Below are positions 8,231 through 16,823 of a stretch of 23,407 nucleotides of DNA, one piece after another. The stretch lies in the NCBI GenBank assembly GCA_015661135.1, contig JACVXW010000011.1, forward strand, positions 1 through 23,407. Direction: 5' to 3'. Each line of letters starts with the position of its first letter. The stretch's first letter is position 1. The notes beneath the pieces are model-generated. The model worked only from the letters and a program-made list of their open reading frames with translations, was not told the DNA's origin and made no database searches. The translations under genes were made by a program, and so were the position numbers. The stretch comes from Chloroflexota bacterium (GTDB lineage Bacteria; Chloroflexota; Limnocylindria; Limnocylindrales; CSP1-4).

Positions 8231-9095
8231 GCAGGATCGGCCGGGTCATGCAGGTCGGCCCGCCGGAGCCGTTGACGCCGATCTGGGAGGCCGGGTAGGC
8301 GTGGACCTCGCAGCCGGCGGCGGCCATCGCGGATGCCGTGGCGGGATTGCCCTCGGCAAGGATCACGACCCCGGGCCGGACCGCCAGCACGTTGCACCCC
8401 AGCGTCGGGAATTCGGCCTCCGGCACCGGGATGGTGCGGACGCCCAGCTCGCGCAGCAGCTCCCACAGCCCCACCGGCAGGAGCGGCTCGAAGACCACGG
8501 CGAGATCGTCCGCGACCGGCGAGATCACGGACAGGAGGTGGATCAGCTCCGCCGGTCCCCGCCAGTACGGGACGTCGAAGACCCGGACGTCGCCGCCCAC
8601 GATGCTCGCCAGCTGCCGGACCCCTTCGCTGTTCGTCCGCAGCGTCCGGCCGATACAGAAGATGTCCGGCCGCAGCCAGAACGTGTCCCCACCCTCGATC
8701 GTCCCGGGCGCCTCAATGCGGCCGGCCGTCGGGATCCCGAACACCGTGGTCCAGGCTGCCAGGACCGCCGGTTCCACGAGCCGGTTCGGCTTGCCCGGCC
8801 GAAGCGGAATGGCGCCGCGATCGGAAACGAGCAGCGGATCGAACGTGTACACGAGGTCCGGACTCGCGACCTCCGCGTCCAGGACGTGGACGCGCGGCCC
8901 CAGCGAGGCCAGGACCGCAACGAACGCGTCGTGCTCGCGGCGGGCGAGGTCGAGGTCAACGGGCTGGAGGAACCCGTGGGCCGGGTCGTCGAAGGCGGCG
9001 CCGAAGGCCGGCCCGGGACGTTTGACGAGTACGTCCCGGAGGGGCGCAGTCATGCTTTGCGCGCCGAATGTTCGAGTGCTCGCGGTGGTCGTCAT
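8223..9095 (-). CDS. Arginine deiminase-superfamily hydrolase (dimethylarginine dimethylaminohydrolase-like)
   Basis: A 290-residue enzyme of the guanidino-group-modifying superfamily, which attacks a guanidinium carbon with a cysteine. Visible active-site pieces, numbered from the ATG at 9095: acidic DLVYTFDP (80-87), EGGD (134-137), H186 in ELIHLLSV, and nucleophile C282 in GSGGPTCMTRP near the C-terminus. The length suits the DDAH/citrullinase-like branch rather than the ~410-residue arginine deiminases. Likely products are citrulline plus an amine or ammonia, but the substrate (methylarginine, arginine, another guanidine) is not fixed by sequence. Start choice: TATCCT lies six bases before the ATG at 9095, pointing to a leaderless transcript; the frame is open to 9140, but that would run through the promoter. 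It overlaps the M20 gene and is divergent from the macroglobulin gene. Confidence 0.85.
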   Translation of the reverse strand: MTTTASTRTFGAQSMTAPLRDVLVKRPGPAFGAAFDDPAHGFLQPVDLDLARREHDAFVAVLASLGPRVHVLDAEVASPDLVYTFDPLLVSDRGAIPLRPGKPNRLVEPAVLAAWTTVFGIPTAGRIEAPGTIEGGDTFWLRPDIFCIGRTLRTNSEGVRQLASIVGGDVRVFDVPYWRGPAELIHLLSVISPVADDLAVVFEPLLPVGLWELLRELGVRTIPVPEAEFPTLGCNVLAVRPGVVILAEGNPATASAMAAAGCEVHAYPASQIGVNGSGGPTCMTRPILRE

Positions 9096-9101
9096 GGGCG
9101 C

Positions 9102-9107
9102 AGGATA
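9102..9107 (-). promoter_or_regulatory. -10 box (TATCCT) of a putative leaderless promoter for the DDAH-like/M20 operon
   Basis: On the minus strand TATCCT is followed by six bases and then the ATG at 9095. TGTGAC sits 16 bases upstream as a possible weak -35 box. No Shine-Dalgarno sequence precedes the ATG. Confidence 0.55.
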
Positions 9108-9188
9108 CGCAGCGGCCGGGCTCGTCACAGCGATGGGCATTCAGCGTCCTATGGGTGAGCACCCGCCAGCGTTCCAGAGGGCGGTCCC

Positions 9189-9203
9189 AGGAGGCACACG
9201 ATC
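9189..9203 (+). promoter_or_regulatory. Strong Shine-Dalgarno (AGGAGG) placed before a candidate ATC start codon
   Basis: AGGAGG at 9189-9194, a six-base spacer, then ATC at 9201 in frame with the macroglobulin gene. This is the only textbook ribosome-binding site in the area. There is no ATG, GTG or TTG in that frame between the upstream stop (9156) and the GTG at 9321. Confidence 0.6.
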
Positions 9204-12200
9204 AGCGCACCGGACGGTACCCAGGGTCGGCTGGCTTCCCTGCGGTCGAGCCTCGCAGCTCTGCGATCCCACGCCACGGCGTGGTGGGCGCGCTCGACCG
9301 GACGGACGAGAGTTGCTGTCGTGGCAGGCGCGGTCACCGTCGCGATCGTGGCCGGGATGCTCCTCACCGACCGGCCGACCGAGATCGCGCGACCCGATGC
9401 GACCGCCACTCCCCCACCCGCGCCGAGCGCAACCGCCGGCCCGAGCACCGGCCCCACCGCGGCGCCGGATGCCGCCTGGGGCGACCTGAGCCTGCCCGCC
9501 TGGGAGCCCATCGCCGAACTTGATCCTGTCAGCGTGAATGCCTCGGGTGTCTCGCTGCGATCCGCCTTCATCGTCCGGAGCCGAAGTTCGACGCCCGCGG
9601 CGGAACTTGCGGCCGGCATGACCGCTGAACCCTTCATCGCCTTCACGATCCGACCCGGTGCTTCGCCGGCCGAAGCACGGCTGGTGCCCACGGAGCCCCT
9701 CGAGGACGGCGTCCTCTACCGCTTCCGACTGGTGGACGCAGCCGGCGCGCTCGCCGGCTCATGGGCCTACCGGACTGAACGGCCGCTCCACGTCGTGGGC
9801 ACCCTTCCGTATGACCAGAGCACCGGCGTGCCGCTGAACACGGGGATCGAGGTCGAGTTCGATCAGGACGGCATCACGGGGATCGCCGAACGGTTTTCCA
9901 TCGAGCCGGCGGTCGACGGTCGGTTCGAGGTGCATGACCGGACCGCGGTCTTCGTTCCGACGACGCCCCTCGGCGCGGAGACGATCTACACCGTCACGAT
10001 CGCGGCAGGCGTGTCCCAGACCGGATCTGCCCAGGTCCTCGAGGAGCCAGTCGCCTTCTCCTTCGAGACGATCGGCGCCGTGTCGGATCAGGCCTGGGAC
10101 GTCTGGATCGGCCGCCCCATGCTGGAAGCCTCTCCGAGCGAACCGCCGGTCATGGCGCTGGGACTCTCGAACGACGACCAGCTCGGCCCTGCGCCCACCA
10201 CCCTGTCGATCGAGGTCTACCGGCTTCCGACCTTTGCGGCTGCCAGGGACGCGCTGAACGTCATCGCCGGCGGCCCGGCCTGGGGCCAGTGGTCGTCCGC
10301 GGGCCTCGTGCCGACGGCCGGTCTGGCCCGTGTTGCGGTCTTCCAGGGCGCGCTCCAGGACGAGACCCCGTACGGCTACGTCGTCATCCGCTTCCCGGCT
10401 GAGCTCCGGGCGGGCTGGTACATCATCGTCGTGCCGCGGCAGGGCCGCGATCGACAGGCCCTGTTGCAGGTCACGGATCTGGCCGCCTATGCCCTGACCT
10501 CGAGCACGCGAACCCTCGCCTGGCTCAACGATCGTGCCACCGGCACGCCTGTCGGCGGGGCGGTCCTCCGCGATCCCGCCGGCACGCGGATCGGGACCAC
10601 CGACTCGGCCGGCCTGCTCAACGTGCCGACGCCGGCCTCGCTCCTGAGCGCGCCGGCTGGGAGAGACCCGGGCGTGATGAGCCTCGCCACGATCAGTGCC
10701 CCCGACGGTCGGCGCATGCTCGTGCCGCTGGGGATCAACGGCAACACGCTTGCCTACGACTATGAGCGCAACGGTCGGGGGTCGAGTGATGCGGCCGGAG
10801 ACCGGTGGTGGCTGCTCCTGTCCACGGACCGGAGCACGTATCGCAGCACGGACAGCATCCACGCCTGGGGTTTCATCCGACCCCGCGACGACGACACGAT
10901 TCCGACCGGCCTGGAGCTGGCCCTGCGGGCGCCGGAGTCGTCGCCCGATGACGGCCCGTGGCTCGCCCGGGTACCGATCACCGCGACTGCGCGCGGAGCC
11001 TGGGTGGGGGATCTCCCGATCGAAGCGCTTCCGCTGGGCGGCTACATGCTGGACCTGCGGGCCGGTGGCACCGTGGCCCGGTCCAGCTGGATCTCCGTGG
11101 ACGAGATCCGCAAGCCGGCCTACCGGATCGAGGTCGAGACGGACCGCCGGGCGGTCATCGCCGGTGACTCGGTGCAGATCAGTGCCCGCGCCGTCTTCTT
11201 CGACGGGACGGCAGCGGCCGGCATGAACCTCCGGATCGACGCCTTCTCCGATTCCAACGTCATGGCCGCGGATGCCGAGGGTCGCGTCTCAATGACGGTC
11301 ACGGCGCGCATGGAGTCGACATCCGGATTCGAGTTCGGCTACGTGGGGGTCTCGCCTGCCAGCCCCGAAGAGGGCGAGATCGTCGGGTACGCGGAAGTGC
11401 TCGTCTTTCCGTCGAGCGTCTGGTTGGCTGCCTTGGGGACGGTTCGTGACGGGCGGGCCGCGATCGACGGTCTCCTCAACCGGGTGGACCTTGAGCGCGC
11501 GGAGCGCGAGCGGGCCCTCGGCGGCTGGCCCGAGGACCCGGCCGGGGCGCCGGTGGCCGGGGGCACGGTGACGGTGGGAGTCGTGGAGCTGATCCCGGTT
11601 GCCCGGCAGGTGGGTACGACCTACGACTACATCGAGAAGGTGGCCATCCCGCTGTACGAGTACAGCGAGACACGCCGATCGGTCGGGACCTACGCCACGA
11701 AGACGGCGGCCGACGGGAAGATCGCCCTATCCGTGCCCGTGCCGAACGCCGGCCACACGTACGAGGTGTCACTCACCGCGCGTGACGGCTCGGGCCGCAC
11801 GACAACGAGAGTCATCCATGTGTCGGCTCCGTCCGCGGTCGCGGAGCGAAGCGGCATCAGGCGTCCGTACATTGGCGAGCCCTATGTCTGTGGCACGTAC
11901 TCCGAGGCGCACGCGGTCGGCGACGAGATTTCACTGACGCTGCACGAGGCCGACGGGGCGGTGTCGATCGGCGGGGAGTACCTGTTCGTGGTCGCCGAGC
12001 GCGGCATCGCCGAGGCGCGACTGCAAGCCGGATCGGCCTTCACGAGGATCTATGGAGAGGCGGACCTGCCGAGCCAGGCCGTGCTCGCCGTGCGTTTCCG
12101 CGACGGTCGTTACGTCGTGTCGAATCAGGTCCAGATCCAGACCCGGCCGGACGAGCGGACGCTCACGGTCGGGCTCGAGGCGGACAAGGCCCGCTACCAG

Positions 12201-14297
12201 CCCGGCCAGCGGGTGACCGTCACGGTCCGGACCAGCGACACCGCCGGGCGGCCGGTCCCGGCCGACGTCGTCGTGCGGGGCGTGGACGAGAAGCTGTTCG
12301 CCATCGGCCAGGCCTACGACGAGGCGACGCTCGCCTCGCTCCTTGCTCCCACCGGCGACGGGCTCCTCCAGTCGTACGTCTCGCAGCCCTACCCGCTGCC
12401 GCCCCGGGACGAGGGCTGCGGCGACACGACTGGCGGCGGCGATCGGGGCGACTTCCGCGATACCGCCGTGTTCCAGCTCGTGTCAACTGATCAGGCCGGT
12501 GTCGCAAGTGTCACGTTCACCCTGCCGGACGACCTCACGAGCTGGCATCTCAGCGCGACCGCGATCAGCGCGGACCTGCGGGCCGGGGACGGTTCGCTCC
12601 TCGTTCCGGTCGGGCTGCCGTTCTTTGCCGACGCGATCCTCGCCTCCGATTACCTCGTCGGGGACCAGCCCGTCCTTCGCGTTCGGAGCTTCGGCGACGC
12701 CCTGACCGGAACGGATCGCGTGCAATTCACGATCAGCGCGCCGTCGCTGCTGCTCCCGCCGACCACGATCCAGGCCGCGGGGCTCGCCGTGGCGACCCTC
12801 GACCTGCCCGCCCTTCCCCTTGGCGTCCACGCGATCACGATCAAGGCAACCCTCCTTGGCGACGCTCCACGGACGGACACGCTGATCCGGAAGCTGGTCG
12901 TCCGGACCAGCCGGCTGGAGGTCGCGACGAGCGAGATCGCCACACCGGCGACGGCACCGAACGTGGGCGGGCCGGGCCTTACGACCTATGTCGTGACCGA
13001 TGCCGGGCGCGGCAGCCTGCTGCCGACACTGGAAAACCTCGCCCAGGGTGGCGGCGCGCGGTTCGATCGGCTCCTGGCCGCGGACATGGCCCGCGACCTG
13101 CTCGTGACCGCGTACGGTTTCGACGTCGACGCCCTGCAACCCTCCACCTTCGAGATCTCCCGCTACCAGCGCGGCGGCGTGGCGCTCCTGCCGTACTCAT
13201 CGCCCGACCTGACGCTGACCGCCCTGACCGCGATCGTTGTGCCGGAGCGTCTCCACTTGGCTGAGACCATGGCGGCGTTCCGCGGGTGGATGGTGGACGA
13301 GTTTGCCACGCGCGAGCGACGGATCATCGCCCTCGCCGGGCTCGCGGGACTGGGCGAAGACGTGCTCGACGACCTGCGGGCGGAAGACCCCGGCGCGGTG
13401 ACCACGCGCGAGGCCCTCTGGCTGGCGCTGGGCATGCTTGCCGCTGGCGACGAGAACGGTGCTCGATCCATTGAACGGATGCTCCTCGAGCGGGATGGGC
13501 AGGAGCTCGGACCGTGGGTCCGCCTCGACGCCGGCGCCTCGCTCACGAGCACGCTCGACGCGAGCGCCCTGCTCGCGCTCATCGCGACCGGCGTCGGCGA
13601 TCCGCTCGCACCGCGGATCGACCGGTACGTCCGGGAGATGCGGACATCCGAGGCGCTGTACGTCCTGCAGGAGATCGGCGTCGTCACCTGGAGTCTGGAC
13701 CGGCTGCCGAGAGCCGCGGCCCGCTTCGCCTGGACCGTGGACGGCTCGCGCCACGAAGAGGACCTGGCTCCCGGCGCCAGCTGGACGGTTGCCCTGACCG
13801 CCGCCCAGCGTGCCGGGTTCAGCCTGGAGCAGCTGGCTGGCGCAATCTCCGTCGTCGCGTCGTGGTCAACCGCCCCTGGGCCCGGCGATCTGCCGTCTGG
13901 CGGCCTGGTGACGATCTCTCGAACGGTCACACCGGCCGCGGACGCGCCCACCACCGGTCTCGTCCGGGTCACGCTCGGGATCATCTTCGACACCAAGGCC
14001 CCGCAGGGCTGCTGGGAGGTCACCGATCGAGCACCGTCCGGCCTGGCCCCGCTGGCCGCGGAGCGCTTCTGGGATGGCGACCAGTCAAGCGCGAGCTGGA
14101 GGAGTGCGCCCACCGATGTCTCCGGACAGCGCGTAACCTGGTGCGTGGATCCGGTGCGCGGACGGTATGTCACGCTGCGTTATGCGGCACGGGTCGTGTC
14201 TGCCGGAACGTTCACCTGGGAGCCGGCCGTGATCCAGTCCGGCGAAGCACCCGAGGTCGGGGCCACGACGCCGGAGGTGTATTACACGATCCGCTGA
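9201..14297 (+). CDS. Membrane-anchored alpha-2-macroglobulin-like protein lacking the thioester motif
   Basis: About 1,698 residues from the candidate ATC at 9201, or 1,658 from the first conventional start, GTG at 9321. The earlier start is preferred: it has AGGAGG at ideal spacing and supplies the positive residues (RSTGRTR) before a single membrane helix near 38-55, which the GTG would cut in half. A Pro/Thr/Ala-rich linker follows, then an Ig-like domain (~199-291), macroglobulin-type beta domains (STYRSTDSIHAWG near 543, KPAYRIEVE near 633, ARYQPGQRVTVTV near 990), a bait-like Gly/Asp-rich stretch (~1033-1093), an A2M core (LTSWHLSATAIS near 1110) and an alpha-helical TED-like region. 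Where relatives have CxEQ, this protein reads AQGGGARFDRLL (~1275), so no thioester can form. Two late cysteines (GCWEV, WCVDP) may pair. The likely role is an extracytoplasmic protease trap or surface protection. No PBP1C gene is next to it. Confidence 0.8.
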   Translation: MSAPDGTQGRLASLRSSLAALRSHATAWWARSTGRTRVAVVAGAVTVAIVAGMLLTDRPTEIARPDATATPPPAPSATAGPSTGPTAAPDAAWGDLSLPAWEPIAELDPVSVNASGVSLRSAFIVRSRSSTPAAELAAGMTAEPFIAFTIRPGASPAEARLVPTEPLEDGVLYRFRLVDAAGALAGSWAYRTERPLHVVGTLPYDQSTGVPLNTGIEVEFDQDGITGIAERFSIEPAVDGRFEVHDRTAVFVPTTPLGAETIYTVTIAAGVSQTGSAQVLEEPVAFSFETIGAVSDQAWDVWIGRPMLEASPSEPPVMALGLSNDDQLGPAPTTLSIEVYRLPTFAAARDALNVIAGGPAWGQWSSAGLVPTAGLARVAVFQGALQDETPYGYVVIRFPAELRAGWYIIVVPRQGRDRQALLQVTDLAAYALTSSTRTLAWLNDRATGTPVGGAVLRDPAGTRIGTTDSAGLLNVPTPASLLSAPAGRDPGVMSLATISAPDGRRMLVPLGINGNTLAYDYERNGRGSSDAAGDRWWLLLSTDRSTYRSTDSIHAWGFIRPRDDDTIPTGLELALRAPESSPDDGPWLARVPITATARGAWVGDLPIEALPLGGYMLDLRAGGTVARSSWISVDEIRKPAYRIEVETDRRAVIAGDSVQISARAVFFDGTAAAGMNLRIDAFSDSNVMAADAEGRVSMTVTARMESTSGFEFGYVGVSPASPEEGEIVGYAEVLVFPSSVWLAALGTVRDGRAAIDGLLNRVDLERAERERALGGWPEDPAGAPVAGGTVTVGVVELIPVARQVGTTYDYIEKVAIPLYEYSETRRSVGTYATKTAADGKIALSVPVPNAGHTYEVSLTARDGSGRTTTRVIHVSAPSAVAERSGIRRPYIGEPYVCGTYSEAHAVGDEISLTLHEADGAVSIGGEYLFVVAERGIAEARLQAGSAFTRIYGEADLPSQAVLAVRFRDGRYVVSNQVQIQTRPDERTLTVGLEADKARYQPGQRVTVTVRTSDTAGRPVPADVVVRGVDEKLFAIGQAYDEATLASLLAPTGDGLLQSYVSQPYPLPPRDEGCGDTTGGGDRGDFRDTAVFQLVSTDQAGVASVTFTLPDDLTSWHLSATAISADLRAGDGSLLVPVGLPFFADAILASDYLVGDQPVLRVRSFGDALTGTDRVQFTISAPSLLLPPTTIQAAGLAVATLDLPALPLGVHAITIKATLLGDAPRTDTLIRKLVVRTSRLEVATSEIATPATAPNVGGPGLTTYVVTDAGRGSLLPTLENLAQGGGARFDRLLAADMARDLLVTAYGFDVDALQPSTFEISRYQRGGVALLPYSSPDLTLTALTAIVVPERLHLAETMAAFRGWMVDEFATRERRIIALAGLAGLGEDVLDDLRAEDPGAVTTREALWLALGMLAAGDENGARSIERMLLERDGQELGPWVRLDAGASLTSTLDASALLALIATGVGDPLAPRIDRYVREMRTSEALYVLQEIGVVTWSLDRLPRAAARFAWTVDGSRHEEDLAPGASWTVALTAAQRAGFSLEQLAGAISVVASWSTAPGPGDLPSGGLVTISRTVTPAADAPTTGLVRVTLGIIFDTKAPQGCWEVTDRAPSGLAPLAAERFWDGDQSSASWRSAPTDVSGQRVTWCVDPVRGRYVTLRYAARVVSAGTFTWEPAVIQSGEAPEVGATTPEVYYTIR

Positions 14298-14330
14298 CGC
14301 GGCTCGTCAGGCGTCCTGACGCGGCTCGTC
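14294..14330. repeat. 15-bp perfect direct repeat spanning two convergent stop codons
   Basis: CTGACGCGGCTCGTC occurs at 14294-14308 and again at 14316-14330, a 22-base period. The first copy holds the stop of the macroglobulin gene and reaches into the TGA of the convergent oxidase gene; the second encodes the oxidase C-terminal DEPRQ. This is another short duplication at a gene end. Confidence 0.9.
14305..14321. terminator. Candidate bidirectional hairpin between convergent genes
   Basis: CGTCAGG, loop CGT, CCTGACG: a perfect 7-bp stem with a 3-base loop in and beside the 9-base gap between convergent genes. No T-run follows on either strand, so intrinsic termination is uncertain; it arises from the junction of the 22-base duplication. 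Confidence 0.4.
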
Positions 14331-15503
14331 CGGTATGCCGAAGCGGCCGGGATCGAACGCGGCCGGGATCGCGGCGGCTCCGCCGTTACCGAGGCCCAGC
14401 ACGGCATCCGCCACCTGGCGCGCCGAGGCGGGACCTGTGGTGATCCCCCACGGGCCGTGCCCGGAGCAGATGAAGAGCCCGTCCACCCACGGCACCGCGC
14501 CCACGAGCGGTCGGCCATCCGCGGCGAGCGGCCGGGCACACGCCCGCGTCTCGCGGATCGGGGCGTCGGCGACGGCCGGCACGAAGGTCGCCGCGCGACG
14601 AAGGATCCGCTCCGTCCAGGCCGCCGGATCGGGCTCCTGCTCGAGAAAGGTCGAGCCCACGGCCGTCGCACCGCCGGCAGTCACGATGCTGGTCTCCGGG
14701 GTCTCGGCCGAGTCCACGGGTTCGCCGCCCGCCGCGGCCGACAGGTCCGTGATGCCGAGCGCGACGTCCATCGATGCCTCCTCGATGACGTGGCGCGGCG
14801 GATCGGCCAGGAGTGTCTCCACCACGACGCCCCAGAGCGGGCGGATCGGGCGCCACCGGCCGGACGGATCGATCAGGGCCGGTGTCCACGGGCCGGCGGC
14901 GACCACGACGGCGTCGGCTGCCTCGAGCCGCCCGTCGACGTCCACGCCGGTGGCGCGGCCACGAGTGACGTGGGGGGTGGCTGCCCGGCCCAGCCGGATC
15001 GTGACCCCGACACGCTCCGCGTGGTTTGCCCAGGCGTAGGTGGGTGCCGCAGGCACGACCGGGTAGGCCACTGGAACCCGAACCGCATGGAGGTCGTTCG
15101 CGAGCGCCGGCTCCAGCGCCCGGAGTTCCGCGCTGTCGAGGATCTCGGGCTCGAGGTCCGGGACCACGATCCAGAGGTGGGCGGCAAGGGCTTCCGCCAC
15201 GCGGCGGTGGTGCGAGGCGAGCAGCAACCCGGCAGGCTCCGAGGGCAGGGCGAACGCCGCGCCGGGCGCGACGACCGCGAGTCGGCGATAGCTGGTCACG
15301 GTCTCGTGGTAGAGCGGCACGAGGGCCGGATCAAACGGGTGCTGGACGACCCCGGAGTTGCGGCCCGATGCGCCCGCGGCAATCGCCTCCCGCTCGTACA
15401 GCGTGACCCTGGCGCCGCCCTCGGCAAGGTAGGCGGCTGTGGCGAGCCCGACGATGCCGCCGCCGATCACGGCAACGGCAGGACCGCCGGACCTCCTGGT
15501 CAC
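14307..15503 (-). CDS. FAD-dependent oxidoreductase (DAO/GlpO-type, glycine or D-amino acid oxidase-like)
   Basis: A 398-residue soluble flavoprotein of the D-amino-acid oxidase fold. The N-terminus holds the dinucleotide-binding motif AVIGGGIVGLATAAYL ending in an acidic residue (TLYERE), followed by GASGRNSGVV, typical of this family. VVVAAGPWTPAL is the second flavin-contact segment, and DGLFICSGHGPWGITTGPAS near the C-terminus is the usual closing FAD motif. It should oxidise a primary or secondary amine of an amino acid, passing electrons to oxygen or another acceptor; the substrate is not determinable. Its GTG start shares four bases (GTGA) with the stop of the class V PLP gene upstream, so the two form a coupled operon and may act on the same amine or amino acid. 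Confidence 0.88.
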   Translation of the reverse strand: MTRRSGGPAVAVIGGGIVGLATAAYLAEGGARVTLYEREAIAAGASGRNSGVVQHPFDPALVPLYHETVTSYRRLAVVAPGAAFALPSEPAGLLLASHHRRVAEALAAHLWIVVPDLEPEILDSAELRALEPALANDLHAVRVPVAYPVVPAAPTYAWANHAERVGVTIRLGRAATPHVTRGRATGVDVDGRLEAADAVVVAAGPWTPALIDPSGRWRPIRPLWGVVVETLLADPPRHVIEEASMDVALGITDLSAAAGGEPVDSAETPETSIVTAGGATAVGSTFLEQEPDPAAWTERILRRAATFVPAVADAPIRETRACARPLAADGRPLVGAVPWVDGLFICSGHGPWGITTGPASARQVADAVLGLGNGGAAAIPAAFDPGRFGIPDEPRQDA

Positions 15504-16816
15504 CGCGCTGCCGCGTACCCCGGCTCAGGGGCGGTCGCCGTGCCCGCGCCCGGCCCGAAGGCGCCCTGACCGGCGCCCCCCACCGCGATGCGCCCGATGG
15601 CCTCGAGCAAACGGTCCACCTCGCCGGCCGTGTTGTAGTGCGTCAGCCCGACCCGGATGAGCCCGCCGAGTCCCTCCAGCCCCAGGCGCTCCACGAGCCC
15701 GAGGGCGTAGAAGTTGCCGTCCCAGACCGCGATCCCTTCGTCGCCGAGGCGACGCGCCACCGCATCGGACCCAAGTCCCGCAACGGTGAACGCGGCAGTC
15801 GGCGTGCGCCTCTGGAACTGGGCCGGGTCTGTGATCCCGTACAGCGTCACGCCGGGGATTGCCGCCAGCCCGTCGTGCAGCCGCCGGTAGAGCCTCGTCT
15901 CCACCGCGCCGATGGCGCGCATCGCGGCGACCAGGCGCTCGCGACGGGTCGAGCCCTCGGGCGCCCCGGCCATCCGCCCGACGTCCTCGAGATACCCGAT
16001 GGCTGCCAGCGTCCCGGCGTATCCCTCGAAGTTCCCGGTGCCCGTCTCGAACCGGTCGTCGGCCGGCCGGACCTTGTAGGCCCGGAGCGTGTTGCGGACG
16101 GCGCGGCGGCCGAAGATCGCCCCGACATGGGGCCCGAAGAACTTGTAGACGGACGCCGCCACGAAGTCGGCGCCGACCGCACGCGCGTCCAGGACGAGGT
16201 GCGGAGCGGCGGCGACTGCGTCCACATAGACGAGGGCGCCCACCCGGTGGGCGGCCGCAGCCGCCTCGGCGACAGGGTTGATGGTGCCGACCGCGTTGGA
16301 GGCCCAGCCGATGGCAAGGACACGGGTGCGCGGCGAGAGGAGCGCCTCGAGATCGGCGGCGTCGAGGGTGCAATCGGAGAGACGAGGCTCCCACCAGCGC
16401 ACCACGAGACCGCGGTCCGCGGCGGCGGCGAGCCACGGGTCCACGTTCGCGGCGTGGTCCAGGCCGGTCACGATGATCTCGTCCCCCGGCTCCAGCCCGG
16501 CCGCGATCGAGCGACTGAACTGGAACGTGAGCGTGGTCATGTTCGCGCCGAGGGTCACCTCGTCCGAATCCACCCCGAACAGGTCGGCCACCGCGGCGTG
16601 GGCCTCGGTCACGATCGCATCGGAGCGCCGGGAGGTTGCAAACGCTCCGCCGTGGTTCGCGTTCGCTGCCCGGAGGTAGTCGGCCATCGCCTCGATCACG
16701 ACATCGGGGACCTGCGTGCCGCCCGGTCCGTCCAGGAAGACGATCGGGCCGTCGCCGTGGGCGATGGACAGGGCGGGAAATCGGCGGCGCAGCGCCTCGA
16801 CATCGAGCTGGGTCAT
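15500..16816 (-). CDS. Cysteine desulfurase-like class V PLP enzyme (VC1184 subfamily)
   Basis: A 438-residue PLP enzyme of aminotransferase class V. FLDGPGGTQVPDVVIEAM near 27-44 and the ANANHGG that follows are hallmarks of the VC1184-type cysteine desulfurase-like subfamily. PLP residues are visible: H121 in GLDHAANVD, D199 and H206 in VDAVAAAPH, and Schiff-base K225 in ASVYKFFGPH. The family name is by homology; whether it desulfurates cysteine, deaminates another amino acid or is an epimerase/lyase is unknown, and no Isc/Suf gene lies nearby. Start: ATG at 16816, seven bases after a TACGAT box; the frame stays open to 17020, but that stretch overlaps the divergent MarR gene. It overlaps the downstream oxidase gene by four bases (GTGA). 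Confidence 0.87.
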   Translation of the reverse strand: MTQLDVEALRRRFPALSIAHGDGPIVFLDGPGGTQVPDVVIEAMADYLRAANANHGGAFATSRRSDAIVTEAHAAVADLFGVDSDEVTLGANMTTLTFQFSRSIAAGLEPGDEIIVTGLDHAANVDPWLAAAADRGLVVRWWEPRLSDCTLDAADLEALLSPRTRVLAIGWASNAVGTINPVAEAAAAAHRVGALVYVDAVAAAPHLVLDARAVGADFVAASVYKFFGPHVGAIFGRRAVRNTLRAYKVRPADDRFETGTGNFEGYAGTLAAIGYLEDVGRMAGAPEGSTRRERLVAAMRAIGAVETRLYRRLHDGLAAIPGVTLYGITDPAQFQRRTPTAAFTVAGLGSDAVARRLGDEGIAVWDGNFYALGLVERLGLEGLGGLIRVGLTHYNTAGEVDRLLEAIGRIAVGGAGQGAFGPGAGTATAPEPGYAAAR

Positions 16817-16823
16817 GGCGCGG

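Noticed and set aside
8338..9489. 383-codon plus-strand frame antisense to the DDAH-like gene and entering the macroglobulin gene
   Set aside because: Ser/Arg/Pro-rich shadow; conflicts with two well-supported genes.
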